DNA from: Afipia massiliensis
Lineage (GTDB): Bacteria; Pseudomonadota; Alphaproteobacteria; Rhizobiales; Xanthobacteraceae
DNA: 64,000 nt
Assembly: GCF_014203115.1 (NCBI RefSeq)
Contig: NZ_JACHIJ010000002.1
Coordinates: 496,001 to 560,000 of the forward strand
Direction of reading: 5' to 3'
Under the pieces are notes generated by a model that worked only from the letters and a program-made list of their open reading frames with translations, was not told the DNA's origin and searched no databases. The number at the start of each line of letters is the position of its first letter. Position 1 is the first letter of the stretch. Position numbers and translations under genes: made by a program. Positions 10,362-20,183 of this stretch are shown piece by piece.

Positions 10362-12224
10362 TCAATTGGCCTGTGTCACCTTGTAATCGAACAGATACCC
10401 GTCCAGCGCCTTCTCAACCGCGGCGTGCCGGTCAGCCATCGCGCGCGGCAACGTCACGGTGACGTCGATACCGCGCTTGCCGCCCGCCGTGACATTGATC
10501 TCGGCGTCGGCCGCCCCAGCGGCTTCCGCAACCACCTGGGCGACGAGCCGCTGGACAGCGTCGGTGCGCAACTGCGGCTTGAAGATCTTGCCGACACTGG
10601 TCACCGGGATCGCGTCTATCACGATGATCTGCTTCGGCCATGCCGGGCGTTCCGCGATCAGCGGCTCGGCATGGGCTTTCAGTTCGTCGGCGGTCACCTG
10701 CGCGCCCGGCTTGAGGGCGACGTAACACACCGGCAGCTCGCCGGCATACTTGTCAGGCTGCCCAACGGCCGCCGCAAGAGCGACCGCTGGATGGGACTGC
10801 AATGCGTCCTCGATCAAAACGGGATCGATGTTGTGGCCGCTGCGGATAATGAGATCTTTCGAGCGCCCGGCGATGAACAACCGCCCCTGCTCGTCGGTGT
10901 AGGCCAGATCGCCGCTGTCGAGATAACCGTCGCGCAGCGCGTCGCCGTTCTGGCTCCGGTCCTTGTAACCGGGCGTGACGTTCGGGCCGGACACGGTCAT
11001 GACGCCGACCTCGTGCGGCGCGCAGGCCTCGCCCAGCGAACCGTCAGCGCCGAGCTTCCGAACGACGACCTGCGTATACGGCAGCCGAATGCCGACCGAA
11101 CCAAGCACGGGCTCCGCAGCGGCGGGATCGATGGACACCAGCCCGCCGGTCTCGGTCATGCCGAGGATTTCGTGGATCGTGGTGCCGGTCATCTTCTGGT
11201 ACTGCAACGCGACCGCCCGTGGCAGCAACGATGCGCCGGAAATGCTGTAGCGCGCCGACGAGATGTCGGCATCGACCGGCACATTGAGCAACGCCGCCAG
11301 CGCGGTGGGCACGCCACCAATTACGGTCGCGCGGTAGCGCTCCACGATCTTCCAGAAATTCTTGATGATGGCGGGATTGCGCATGCCCGCCGGCGACAGA
11401 ACGAGGATGTTTGCACCCGCGATGAAAAACGACAGCCCGCACGAAATCGTCGCGGCGACATGAAACAGCGGCAAACCGTTGGTAATAACATCAGCCTCAC
11501 TCAGATCCTGCAGCACGGCTCCGCCGAACGAAGCAGCAATCTGCATGCGATGAGTGTGGGTGACGAGCTTTGGCGAGCCGGTGGTGCCGCCGGTGTGGAA
11601 GTAAGCGGCGACATCATCGCCACCCCTCGCCTTGCCAAAGATTAGCGTATTGCCTTCATGCGCATTCAAGCCGGGCCAAAATCCCAATACGCCCTCCGGC
11701 AGAGGCGCATCGGAGAGCGACACCTGCACAAGTTTGATGTCCGGCAGCAGCTTTCCGACCTCGACCGCTTTCTGCCAGATGTCGAGCTGCGGATGCGGAC
11801 CCAGCGCCACGAGAATCTTTGCACCCGACGCCTGGACGAGATCCGCGATGTTCTGAGCCTGCAACAGGAAGTTGATCGGCACCGCGTAGCCTTGAGCTTC
11901 CGCCCCCCAGAGCGTGAAATGCGTTTCCACCAAGCTCGGCAGGATATAGGCAACGCCGGCACCACTTCCCGCAAGGTCAGCGAAACAATTCGCCGCGCGG
12001 GTGACACCCTCGAGCATCTGCCGATACGTGACGAGACGCGGCGTCTCGTCGTCGGCGCCTGTCATCAGCATGGTCAGCGCGGTGCGGTCAGGATACTGCG
12101 CCGCGCTCTTGGCGAAAATATCGTAGACGCTGCGCGCATCGTAGCGCTGCTCAAGCGTCTTCTCGGTTTCGAACTTGATGACGTCCTTGAGCGTAGCAAC
12201 CGGATAATCGCTGAAAAGCGGCAT
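10362..12224 (-). CDS. AMP-forming acyl-CoA synthetase
   Basis: A 620-residue adenylate-forming enzyme of the acyl-CoA synthetase family. The P-loop-like YFHTGGTTGSPK (about 209-220), the A5-type GMTETGG, the YLDSGDLAY/GRLFIAGRSKDLIIRSGHNI region and a catalytic Lys in SVGKIFK near residue 540 are intact. After that Lys an extra 65-80 residues (AGGKRGIDVTVTLP...) extend beyond the usual end. The acid substrate is not evident. GGGGGAG lies a few bases before the ATG. It follows a TetR gene on the same strand and interrupts the usual ribE-ribH adjacency, so it was probably gained together with its regulator. Confidence 0.88.
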   Translation of the reverse strand: MPLFSDYPVATLKDVIKFETEKTLEQRYDARSVYDIFAKSAAQYPDRTALTMLMTGADDETPRLVTYRQMLEGVTRAANCFADLAGSGAGVAYILPSLVETHFTLWGAEAQGYAVPINFLLQAQNIADLVQASGAKILVALGPHPQLDIWQKAVEVGKLLPDIKLVQVSLSDAPLPEGVLGFWPGLNAHEGNTLIFGKARGGDDVAAYFHTGGTTGSPKLVTHTHRMQIAASFGGAVLQDLSEADVITNGLPLFHVAATISCGLSFFIAGANILVLSPAGMRNPAIIKNFWKIVERYRATVIGGVPTALAALLNVPVDADISSARYSISGASLLPRAVALQYQKMTGTTIHEILGMTETGGLVSIDPAAAEPVLGSVGIRLPYTQVVVRKLGADGSLGEACAPHEVGVMTVSGPNVTPGYKDRSQNGDALRDGYLDSGDLAYTDEQGRLFIAGRSKDLIIRSGHNIDPVLIEDALQSHPAVALAAAVGQPDKYAGELPVCYVALKPGAQVTADELKAHAEPLIAERPAWPKQIIVIDAIPVTSVGKIFKPQLRTDAVQRLVAQVVAEAAGAADAEINVTAGGKRGIDVTVTLPRAMADRHAAVEKALDGYLFDYKVTQAN

Positions 12225-12304
12225 CTGACTCCCCCGTTTGGACTTTTCTCAGTCGATTGCGACGGAGCGCGTCCCGATTTTGGGCGGCACGCTATTTAAT
12301 TAAT

Positions 12305-12317
12305 TTAACAGCGTTAA
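12305..12317. promoter_or_regulatory. Candidate TetR-type operator
   Basis: Perfect inverted repeat TTAAC-AGC-GTTAA at the end of the tetR gene, about 80 bases before the acyl-CoA synthetase start, next to an AT-rich TTTAATTAATTTAA stretch. The position and symmetry suggest a binding site of the neighbouring regulator or a promoter element; no direct proof. Confidence 0.35.
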
Positions 12318-12982
12318 GTTTTGCGCAGAGCACGCGCATTCGCAACAATCCTGACCGGTTTTTTCGGGCTGGTCTGCTGGACATCCGACATTCCCGCGCC
12401 GCTGGCGATCAGGCGCATGGAGGCAAGATGCAGGTTGTCCCGCTCGCGGATCGTCCGCAACAGGCCGCTCATGTGCATCATGACGATGCCGTGCGCGGCG
12501 GAGAAAAACGACTCCCCCAATGTTCTGACGTCACCCTCGATATGCCCGGCATCGACAAGCGCCTGCACATAGGTGGTCATGGTGGCGCGGAAGCGCGTCA
12601 TCGTCGCGGAGAACTGCGGCGCAATCGCCTCTTCGAGATTGTCCGTGAAGAAGATCAGCCGGTAGGTGTCGGGATGTTTCAGCGCGAAATCGAGAAAGGC
12701 CTGCCCGACTGCACGCGCATTCTTGCGCGCATCTCTTGCCGGATCGAACGCCGCTTCAAGATGGCCGCAGAAACGATCGAGGGCTGCTGCCCGCATCGCC
12801 ACGAGGATTTCGTCCTTGTTGGCGAAATAGCGGTAGGCCGCAGTCTGGCTGTAGCCGAGCGCCTGTGCGATCTGGCGCATCGAAACGCCGGAGACGCCAT
12901 GTTTGGCAAAAAGCTTCTCGGCCACGCGCAACAGCCGTTCCCGGAAGACCTCGACCTGCTGATCGGTGAGTTGCTTACGCAT
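12314..12982 (-). CDS. TetR/AcrR family transcriptional regulator
   Basis: A 222-residue one-domain repressor. The N-terminal helix-turn-helix is seen in SMRQIAQALGYSQTAAYRYFANKDEIL (about 35-61, in pieces MRQIAQALGYSQ and AAYRYFANKDEI), preceded by RVAEKLFAKHGVSGV. The C-terminal ligand domain contains a FDPARDARKNARAVGQAFLDFALKHPD helix region like other TetR_C proteins. It lies 89 bases upstream of the acyl-CoA synthetase gene on the same strand and probably controls it, perhaps in response to an acyl-CoA; this is inference from context. Confidence 0.88.
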   Translation of the reverse strand: MRKQLTDQQVEVFRERLLRVAEKLFAKHGVSGVSMRQIAQALGYSQTAAYRYFANKDEILVAMRAAALDRFCGHLEAAFDPARDARKNARAVGQAFLDFALKHPDTYRLIFFTDNLEEAIAPQFSATMTRFRATMTTYVQALVDAGHIEGDVRTLGESFFSAAHGIVMMHMSGLLRTIRERDNLHLASMRLIASGAGMSDVQQTSPKKPVRIVANARALRKT

Positions 12983-13038
12983 GCCAATCCCGTCGCTCTG
13001 CCTCGCCTGCCTGCGCCATCCGGGGCTCCGGCAGATTC

Positions 13039-13647
13039 CTATTTCATCTCGATCAATCGCGCGGCGTAACGCGCCATCAGATCGATTTCGAGATTGACTT
13101 CCGACCCCACGCGCCAGTCGCTCAGCGTCGTGACCTGCAGCGTATGCGGAATGATGAGAACGGAAAATACATCGTCAACGGCGGTATTGACCGTCAGCGA
13201 AGCGCCATCGAGCACCACCGAGCCTTTCGCCGCAATGAACTTCGCAAGCTCGCGCGGCGCGCGCAGCTCGAACCTTGCCATGTCCGGCAGATCCTCGCGC
13301 ACGATAATCGTCGCGACACCGTCGACATGCCCGGCAACGATGTGGCCGCCAAGTTCATCGCCGATCTTCAGCGCGCGTTCGAGATTGAGGCGCGTCCCCT
13401 TGCCCCACCCCTTTGCTGTTGTCAGCCGCAATGTTTCAGCAGCGGCATCGACATCGAACCATGTCTTTCCCTGATCGACACCGGATTGAACCACGGTCAG
13501 ACACACGCCATTGCAGGCGATCGACGCACCGTCCGCGATGGTGGTCTGGTCATAGCGGCACGCGATCCGCAACCGATGCAACTGCCCCTGCGCCGTCGGC
13601 GTGATGCTGGTGATTTCGCCAAGGTCCGTGATGATGCCGGTGAACAT
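13039..13647 (-). CDS. ribE: Riboflavin synthase alpha subunit
   Basis: A 202-residue riboflavin synthase that dismutates two 6,7-dimethyl-8-ribityllumazine molecules. It has the expected tandem lumazine-binding repeats: MFTGIITDLGEI at the start, GASIACNGVCLTV, then the second copy GGHIVAGHVDG and GSVVLDGASLTVN. The ATG at 13645-13647 gives the universal MFTGI start. A longer frame reads into a palindromic repeat between ribE and ribD and is rejected. Follows ribD on the same strand. Confidence 0.95.
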   Translation of the reverse strand: MFTGIITDLGEITSITPTAQGQLHRLRIACRYDQTTIADGASIACNGVCLTVVQSGVDQGKTWFDVDAAAETLRLTTAKGWGKGTRLNLERALKIGDELGGHIVAGHVDGVATIIVREDLPDMARFELRAPRELAKFIAAKGSVVLDGASLTVNTAVDDVFSVLIIPHTLQVTTLSDWRVGSEVNLEIDLMARYAARLIEMK

Positions 13648-13663
13648 ACTTTTCTCTTTGTTT

Positions 13664-13712
13664 GCCCCTGATCTGATCGGAAAACCGGTGCCCACTTTTC
13701 CGGATCAGGGGC
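13664..13712. repeat. Rhizobial-type intergenic palindrome between ribD and ribE
   Basis: Arms GCCCCTGATC (13664-13673) and GATCAGGGGC (13703-13712) enclose GGAAAACCGGTGCCCACTTT and similar bases. The core resembles palindromes repeated many times in Rhizobium and Bradyrhizobium genomes. Its right end overlaps the ribD stop codon. Confidence 0.7.
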
Positions 13713-14811
13713 GTCGCTCGTAAACTGTCAGAGTATCTTGATCCAAGGCCTCGGTAGCACGCGCGCGCCAGCGAGGCGACTGGGCGATGACCGACAATGG
13801 CTGCGTATCGAGCGCCGGAATACCATCCATGCCGATGGCCGCCGGCCCGCGCAGCAGCCAGACCTCGTCCACGAGAGCAGCGCTCAGGAACGACGACGCC
13901 ACCCGCGCACCGCCTTCCACCATCAGCCGCGTAATGCCGCGCCCGGCTAGTACCCTTAAAGCAGCCTTGAGATCGAGGCCCGGCGGCGCCGTGGTCGTCA
14001 CAGGGACGCGGATGACCTGCGCACCAGCCGCGCCCAGCTTCATCGCCGCTGGGGCCTCGGACAGATCGGATGTCATCACCCACAACGGTGTCTGACGTGC
14101 GGAGTGCACCAGCTTGCTGGACCCCGGCAATCGCAGTGCACGATCGAGCACCACGCGCACCGGCGATTGTGCTTCCAGCCCCGGCAGGCGCACGGTGAGC
14201 AGCGGGTCATCGGCGAGCACCGTGCCGATGCCGACGAGAATGGCGTCGCTCTGCGCGCGCAGCAGATGCACCCGTGCCTTGGCTGCCTCGCCGGTGATCG
14301 CGACAGGTCGGTGGCCCGCCGCCGCGATCTTGTCGTCAGCAGATACCGCCAGCTTCAGAATGACGAACGGGCGTTTCTCGCCGACGCGCAGGAAGTGTCC
14401 GGCATGATCGCGGGCGGCCTCGTCCTTACAAAGACCAACCTCGACAGCGATGCCGGCGGCGCGCAACCGCGCGTGTCCCTGCCCGCCAACGTCGGGATTT
14501 GGATCTTCGATGGCGGACACAACGCGCGCGATTCCTGCCTCAACGATTGCATCTGCGCAGGGCGGCGATTTCCCGAAATGCGAACACGGCTCCAGCGTGA
14601 CATAGAGCGTCGCGCCGCGTGTCGCCTCGCCCGCGCGTCTCAGCGCCTCGGGCTCAGCATGGGGCCGCCCGCCGGGCTGGGTCCAGCCGCGTCCGACGAT
14701 GACCCCGTCCTTGACGATGACGGCGCCGACGGCGGGGTTCGGCCAGGTGCGGCCCTGCCCGCGCCGGCCAAGCGCCAGCGCAAGCTGCATGTAACGCAAA
14801 TCATCAGACAT
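13705..14811 (-). CDS. ribD: Bifunctional diaminohydroxyphosphoribosylaminopyrimidine deaminase / reductase
   Basis: About 368 residues with two domains: an N-terminal zinc deaminase (GGRPHAEPEAL, then LEPCSHFGKSPPC, carrying the zinc His and two Cys) and a C-terminal reductase (ILKLAVSADDKIAA, GIGTVLADDPLLTVR, MVEGGARVASSFL). It converts the product of GTP cyclohydrolase II into the 5-amino-6-ribitylamino-uracil precursor. The ATG at 14811 gives the typical short lead MSDDLRYMQLALALG; ATG at 14826 and TTG at 14856 are in-frame alternatives and none has a good ribosome site. The 3' end runs into a palindromic repeat. Between nrdR and ribE. Confidence 0.93.
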   Translation of the reverse strand: MSDDLRYMQLALALGRRGQGRTWPNPAVGAVIVKDGVIVGRGWTQPGGRPHAEPEALRRAGEATRGATLYVTLEPCSHFGKSPPCADAIVEAGIARVVSAIEDPNPDVGGQGHARLRAAGIAVEVGLCKDEAARDHAGHFLRVGEKRPFVILKLAVSADDKIAAAGHRPVAITGEAAKARVHLLRAQSDAILVGIGTVLADDPLLTVRLPGLEAQSPVRVVLDRALRLPGSSKLVHSARQTPLWVMTSDLSEAPAAMKLGAAGAQVIRVPVTTTAPPGLDLKAALRVLAGRGITRLMVEGGARVASSFLSAALVDEVWLLRGPAAIGMDGIPALDTQPLSVIAQSPRWRARATEALDQDTLTVYERRP

Positions 14812-14891
14812 GAAGTCAGAGGACATTGGGATCAGGGTATCCGGCACAGCGATCAAGCTAGCGGATTAGCGAACGCCGCGCCGTGAAAAAA

Positions 14892-15377
14892 TCACTTGCG
14901 CGCGACCGCCGGCCGCGGCGGTTCGTCCTCGCCCGACAGTTCGCCCAGCACGGCCTCGAAATCCTTGGCCTCGCGGAAGTTTCGATAGACCGAGGCGAAG
15001 CGGACATAGGCAACGTCGTCGAGCTGGCGCAGGTGCTCCATCACAGTCTCGCCGATGACCTCCGAGGAAATCTCCGCCTCGCCGCCGCTTTCAAGCTCGC
15101 GCACAATCGCCGACACCATCTTCTCGACGCGCTCTGGATCGACCGGACGCTTGCGCAGGCTGATCTGCAGCGAGCGCACCAGCTTGTCGCGGTCGAACGG
15201 AACGCGGCGGCTGTTGCGCTTGATGACGGTGAGTTCGCGAAGCTGCACGCGCTCGAAGGTGGTGAAGCGGAAATTGCACGCCATGCAGACGCGCCGCCGC
15301 CGGATCACGGCCGAATCTTCAGTCGGCCGTGAATCCTTCACCTGCGTATCGAGACTGTTGCAGCTTGGGCAGCGCAT
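14892..15377 (-). CDS. nrdR: Transcriptional repressor NrdR
   Basis: A 161-residue regulator of ribonucleotide reductase genes that senses ATP/dATP. The N-terminal zinc ribbon has MRCPSCNS and CMACNFRF, and the ATP-cone spans [19 protein letters not shown] to about residue 140, ending with [16 protein letters not shown]. The ATG at 15375-15377 has GGCAGGT before it. It lies 9 bases after the glyA stop, in the conserved glyA-nrdR-ribD order. Confidence 0.96.
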   Translation of the reverse strand: MRCPSCNSLDTQVKDSRPTEDSAVIRRRRVCMACNFRFTTFERVQLRELTVIKRNSRRVPFDRDKLVRSLQISLRKRPVDPERVEKMVSAIVRELESGGEAEISSEVIGETVMEHLRQLDDVAYVRFASVYRNFREAKDFEAVLGELSGEDEPPRPAVARK

Positions 15378-15386
15378 GGACCTGCC

Positions 15387-16688
15387 TTACTGGTAAATCG
15401 GGAAGCGGTTGGTGAGTTCCTTCACCTTCTCCTTGACCGATGCCTCGACCAGAGGTGCCGAACCCTCGCCCGATTGGGCGACGGCGTTGAGCACCTCCGA
15501 GATCAGCGCACCGACCTGCTTGAATTCGGCGACGCCGAAGCCGCGCGTGGTCGCAGCCGGGGTGCCGAGGCGAAGGCCGGAGGTGACGAACGGCTTCTCG
15601 GGGTCGAACGGGATGCCGTTCTTGTTGCAGGTGAGACCGGCGCGGACCAGCGCCTTCTCGGACACGTTGCCCTTGAGGCCCTTCGGCCGCAGATCAACCA
15701 GCATCAGGTGATTGTCAGTGCCGCCCGAGACGATCTCGAACCCGTTGGAGCGCAGCGTCTCCGCGAGCGCCCTGGCGTTCTCGACCACGTTCTTGGCGTA
15801 GATCTTGAAGTCCGGCTGCAACGCTTCCTTGAAGGCGACAGCCTTGGCGGCGATCACGTGCATCAGCGGGCCGCCCTGCAGGCCGGGGAAGATCGCCGAG
15901 TTCAGCTTCTTGGCGATCGCCTCGTCATTGCTGAGGATCAAACCACCGCGCGGCCCGCGCAGCGACTTGTGCGTCGTCGTCGTGGTGACGTGCGCATACG
16001 GCACCGGCGAGGCATGCACACCACCGGCAACCAAGCCGGCGAAATGCGCCATGTCCACCAGCAGATACGCGCCGACGCTGTCGGCGATTTCGCGGAAACG
16101 CTTGAAGTCCCACGCGCGCGAATAGGCCGAGCCACCGGCGATGATCAGCTTCGGCCTGATCTCTTCCGCCTGCTTCGCCACCGCATCCATATCGATGATC
16201 TGGTCTTCGCGGCGCACGGTGTAATGCGCCGGCTTGAACCACTTGCCGGACATGTTAACCGGCGCGCCGTGGGTGAGATGGCCACCCGCAGCGAGATCGA
16301 GACCCATGAAAGTATCGCCGGGCTGCAACAGCGCGAGGAACACCGCCTGGTTCATCTGGCTGCCGGAATTCGGCTGCACATTGGCGAAGCCCGCACCGAA
16401 CAGCTTCTTGGCGCGCTCGATAGCGAGATTTTCTGCGACGTCCACGAACTCGCAGCCGCCGTAGTAGCGCGCGCCCGGATAGCCTTCCGCGTACTTGTTG
16501 GTCATCACCGAGCCCTGCGCCTCGAGAACGGCGCGGCTGACGATGTTCTCAGATGCGATCAGTTCGATCTCATGCTGCTGGCGACCGAGCTCACCCTTGA
16601 TCGCATTCGCGATCTCAGGATCGGCCTGCGCGAGCGAGGCCGTGAAGAACGAGTCGGGAGCGGAAGCAGTCTTGGCAGATGAGCTCAT
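15387..16688 (-). CDS. glyA: Serine hydroxymethyltransferase
   Basis: A 433-residue PLP enzyme interconverting serine and glycine with tetrahydrofolate as one-carbon carrier. The PLP-lysine motif is [14 protein letters not shown]; also seen are [33 protein letters not shown] and VNMSGKWF. The ATG at 16686-16688 follows GGTGGAGATAT. The open frame extends about 100 codons upstream without family similarity, so the shorter form is used. First gene of the glyA-nrdR-rib run, with a 370-base untranslated or promoter region upstream. Confidence 0.97.
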   Translation of the reverse strand: MSSSAKTASAPDSFFTASLAQADPEIANAIKGELGRQQHEIELIASENIVSRAVLEAQGSVMTNKYAEGYPGARYYGGCEFVDVAENLAIERAKKLFGAGFANVQPNSGSQMNQAVFLALLQPGDTFMGLDLAAGGHLTHGAPVNMSGKWFKPAHYTVRREDQIIDMDAVAKQAEEIRPKLIIAGGSAYSRAWDFKRFREIADSVGAYLLVDMAHFAGLVAGGVHASPVPYAHVTTTTTHKSLRGPRGGLILSNDEAIAKKLNSAIFPGLQGGPLMHVIAAKAVAFKEALQPDFKIYAKNVVENARALAETLRSNGFEIVSGGTDNHLMLVDLRPKGLKGNVSEKALVRAGLTCNKNGIPFDPEKPFVTSGLRLGTPAATTRGFGVAEFKQVGALISEVLNAVAQSGEGSAPLVEASVKEKVKELTNRFPIYQ

Positions 16689-17060
16689 GAAATATCTCCA
16701 CCGCCGCAGCCTTTCGAGACGGCTACGGACGGTTACGGGTGGCATCAAGGGCGGCAGCCGCGAGATACCATATCTGGCGGGGGTGGCCAAGTTCCAAGCC
16801 CGTGGGCCGCTATTTATGCCGGACAGCCCTGTTCCGCGCCGCCCCCGTGGGCCGGGTGCCAACCGGCACGCCGCCAGGCCGCCAGGCCGCTCCGCAGGCG
16901 CGGTTTTAGCTGCGCCTGCCCCCGGCTCGAGCCCCGCTGCTGGCCTTTTTGCCCACATTCCGGGTCCGGAACTGCCCGGGTTGGGCAACATAATTCGCAC
17001 CGAAGGCGGCCGCCGAGCCGGTATTTGGAGGGAGACCGCCCAAACGGGCGACGCGCGCGC
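16689..17060. other. glyA upstream region, no gene seen
   Basis: 372 bases of very GC-rich sequence between glyA and a tiny membrane-protein gene. It contains a hairpin GCAGGCGC...GCGCCTGC (reading towards glyA) and a weak promoter-like TTGGAA-19-TATGGT on the minus strand near 16765-16795. No known riboswitch core was recognised and no convincing reading frame is present. Confidence 0.4.
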
Positions 17061-17168
17061 CTACAGCCGCGCGTAAAGGAACATCACGTTCAGCGAGCAC
17101 GCGGCCAGCAGCACGAGCATCAGTGCGACCTGCAGCCGGTCGCCGGCGAATTTGAGAATCGGCCTCAT
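17061..17168 (-). CDS. Tiny hydrophobic protein, single membrane span
   Basis: A 35-residue frame starting MRPILKFAGDR, followed by a hydrophobic run QVALMLVLLAACSLNVMFLY (about 13-32) and ending ARL. One membrane span with a basic N-terminus, fitting an inner-membrane microprotein; the LAAC segment could be read as a lipobox, but hydrophobic residues continue after the Cys, so an anchor is likelier. There is no good ribosome site, which lowers confidence. The function is unknown. Confidence 0.4.
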   Translation of the reverse strand: MRPILKFAGDRLQVALMLVLLAACSLNVMFLYARL

Positions 17169-17299
17169 GATTTGAGGATGATGGAAAGAGTCCGCGCAAG
17201 AGTCTCGGACGATATTTTTGACTTTGGCGGGGGAGGATTCAGGACTCGTTTACGAGTCGATTCTCGAAACCAAAACGCGAAAAGGCGCCCGAAGGCGCA

Positions 17300-17347
17300 G
17301 CGCATGATCCGCCGAAGTGTGAGCGGTTCGGCGCAAAGATCATGCGC
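17300..17347. repeat. Rhizobial-type palindrome
   Basis: Arms GCGCATGATC and GATCATGCGC with an inner CCGCCGAAGTGTGAGCGG / TTCGGCG fold. The GCATGATC...GATCATGC ends are typical of dispersed palindromes in Bradyrhizobiaceae. Confidence 0.6.
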
Positions 17348-17359
17348 CCTTAAAATAGT

Positions 17360-17394
17360 TTAAGAGCGCGATCTTTTATTGATCGCGCTCTTAA
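17360..17394. terminator. Strong hairpin downstream of the MarR-type gene
   Basis: A perfect 14-bp inverted repeat TTAAGAGCGCGATC / GATCGCGCTCTTAA with a 7-base loop (TTTTATT). It lies about 160 bases after the stop of the MarR-type gene. A U tract is missing on both strands, so it is either a factor-assisted terminator or another repeat. Confidence 0.4.
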
Positions 17395-17555
17395 GTCGCA
17401 TATCCCACACCAGGGGAAGCTCGTGCGGAATTCTTCCGCGTGCATCTTTCGCGCACTTCGGTAACAGCCGGAGGGCACCGGCATAAAACTGCAAGGAAGA
17501 ACGATGGGCCGCCGATCTTTTTGCATCAGCCGGCTAACCCGAATTTGTAAAAGGC

Positions 17556-18068
17556 TCAGAGCCGATACAGGATCTGGTCGGTCCAGAAGCGCTCGAGGCG
17601 ATGCAGCGACTTGTTCAGCGTCGCGAACTCTGCGTTCGAGATGCCACCCACCTGCTCCACCGTCTTGACGTGCTTCTGATACAGCGCGTCGACGATGTGG
17701 CGGATTTCCTGGCCCTGCGCGGTCAGACGAATCCTAACCGAGCGGCGATCAACGCGCGAGCGCTGATGATCGAGGAAGCCCATCTCGACAAGCTTCTTCA
17801 GATTGTACGAGACGTTGGAGCCGAGGTAGTAGCCGCGCGTGCGCAGCTCGCCGGCGGTCAATTCCTTGTCGCCGATGTTGTAGAGCAGCAAAGCCTGCAC
17901 TGAATTGATGTCGTTGCGACCGCGGCGATCGAATTCGTCCTTGATGACGTCGAGCAGACGGCGATGCAGACGTTCGACCAGCGTAAGAGCTTCGAGATAG
18001 AGCGGCTGCACGGGTGCAGCGGCGTTGTCGCGAGCAGGTTCAACTGCCGTAGCGGCGGCTTTGATCAT
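17556..18068 (-). CDS. MarR-family winged-helix regulator, LdtR-like
   Basis: A 170-residue regulator with the winged helix in NDINSVQALLLYNIGDKELTAGEL (about 52-75), recognition region YYLGSNVSYNLKKLVEMGFL and wing HQRSRVDRRSVRIRLTAQG. This composition is typical of a MarR subgroup conserved in Rhizobiales; LdtR of Liberibacter, which controls an L,D-transpeptidase, belongs there, but assignment to it is from memory of the family. The ATG at 18066-18068 follows AGGGGAAG. A 300-base AT-richer region upstream probably holds its promoter and autoregulatory sites. Confidence 0.82.
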   Translation of the reverse strand: MIKAAATAVEPARDNAAAPVQPLYLEALTLVERLHRRLLDVIKDEFDRRGRNDINSVQALLLYNIGDKELTAGELRTRGYYLGSNVSYNLKKLVEMGFLDHQRSRVDRRSVRIRLTAQGQEIRHIVDALYQKHVKTVEQVGGISNAEFATLNKSLHRLERFWTDQILYRL

Positions 18069-18083
18069 GACACTTCCCCTGTT

Positions 18084-18097
18084 GTCGTTTTTACGAC
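18084..18097. promoter_or_regulatory. Inverted repeat upstream of the MarR-type gene
   Basis: GTCGT-TTTT-ACGAC, 16 bases before the start codon, followed by TTATTCGACGAAAC. Could be an autoregulatory site or a leader hairpin. The rest of 18098-18365 is AT-rich promoter-like DNA without a recognised gene. Confidence 0.25.
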
Positions 18098-18365
18098 TTA
18101 TTCGACGAAACTTTTGTCTCGCCTGATAGGTGCAAACTAAGGGAGGCGTTTGAAGATCAGCTTAAATAACAGCATAAAGAGATGGTTTATTTGAAACGGT
18201 GAATCGTATGTTACATCGATAAAATAAGGGCTTTTTGTTAGTTTTGATTCACCCAAACAGCCCGATGTTCACGCTTCGTCACAAGCGCTGTCGCATTCCA
18301 GCACACGTTCGTTCAAATTTGAAAGACTTCGTAAAACATCAAGGCGAGTACCGTGCCGCGATGCG

Positions 18366-18872
18366 CTATGGCGGCCTCTCCCGCGCCGAAAACCACGCCA
18401 GGACGAGATAGGCCGCGAGCAGGATCAGCGAGACGAGAACCGCGAAAAGGTTGCCACCGTAGATCGTGGGAAACATCAGCTCGATCACGGCGGTTGAGAC
18501 GATCGTCGTGAGCCACACGACCGCGCCCCATGGGGTTGCAAGCCACAACCCCACCGCCGCGACCAGTTCGATCACCGCGAAATAGACAGTGGCGGTTTGC
18601 CACTGCGTGGTCTGCGCCTCGAACGCGCTCTCATCGCCGCCGATGAAGCCGGTGATCTGCGCCCAGTGATAGAGTCCCTTGATCATCGACAGCACGGCCA
18701 TCACGCGCAGGAACAGCACGAGCCGTGTGGTCCATGTGCTTTCGCCCGTCTCCGCGTCCGGCGACGTCATCGCCGTGACCAGATTGACCTGATCGCGCGG
18801 AACGTCGTCGTTCGCGCCTCTGGTCCCTCGGCCCATGCGGGCGGCCATCGATTGCCGGGTGTCCTTGTTCAT
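18366..18872 (-). CDS. Small multi-span membrane protein (DUF6163-like)
   Basis: A 168-residue protein with a charged 45-residue N-terminus and four predicted membrane spans: VLFLRVMAVLSMIKGLYHWA, TATVYFAVIELVAAVGLWLA, GAVVWLTTIVSTAVIELMF and LFAVLVSLILLAAYLVLAWF. It resembles a family of unknown function found beside hemB in Bradyrhizobiaceae (DUF6163, name from memory). Divergent from hemB with 120 bases between them. No enzymatic motif is seen. Confidence 0.75.
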   Translation of the reverse strand: MNKDTRQSMAARMGRGTRGANDDVPRDQVNLVTAMTSPDAETGESTWTTRLVLFLRVMAVLSMIKGLYHWAQITGFIGGDESAFEAQTTQWQTATVYFAVIELVAAVGLWLATPWGAVVWLTTIVSTAVIELMFPTIYGGNLFAVLVSLILLAAYLVLAWFSARERPP

Positions 18873-18935
18873 GGCGCCTGTTTGATCCTTTACAAACCTA
18901 AAATCAATCCGCCCGATGACGCCTCCGTGCCGTGA

Positions 18936-20051
<1,116 letters not shown>

Positions 20052-20183
20052 CAGCGGTTCCGCGACCAGCGGGATAACTTTTTCTCCATGTGAGCCTAAG
20101 CCATCTTGCGCACGTAATTCGGCGGGGCCATGTGCGCAGCAAGCGGTCCAGTGGAACTTTCAGGACCGGCGAGGAGGGTTTCA

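Larger units (their letters stand above)
17169..17555. other. Non-coding stretch with palindromes
   Basis: 387 bases without a supportable gene. It contains two structured palindromes (17300-17347 and 17360-17394, listed separately) and, near 17195-17275, a lower-GC part that could hold a promoter for the tiny membrane protein. Downstream side of the marR-type gene. Confidence 0.5.

Noticed and set aside
16689-17060. Possible riboswitch before glyA
   Set aside because: No glycine, SAM or other known riboswitch core was recognised; only GC-rich hairpins are visible.
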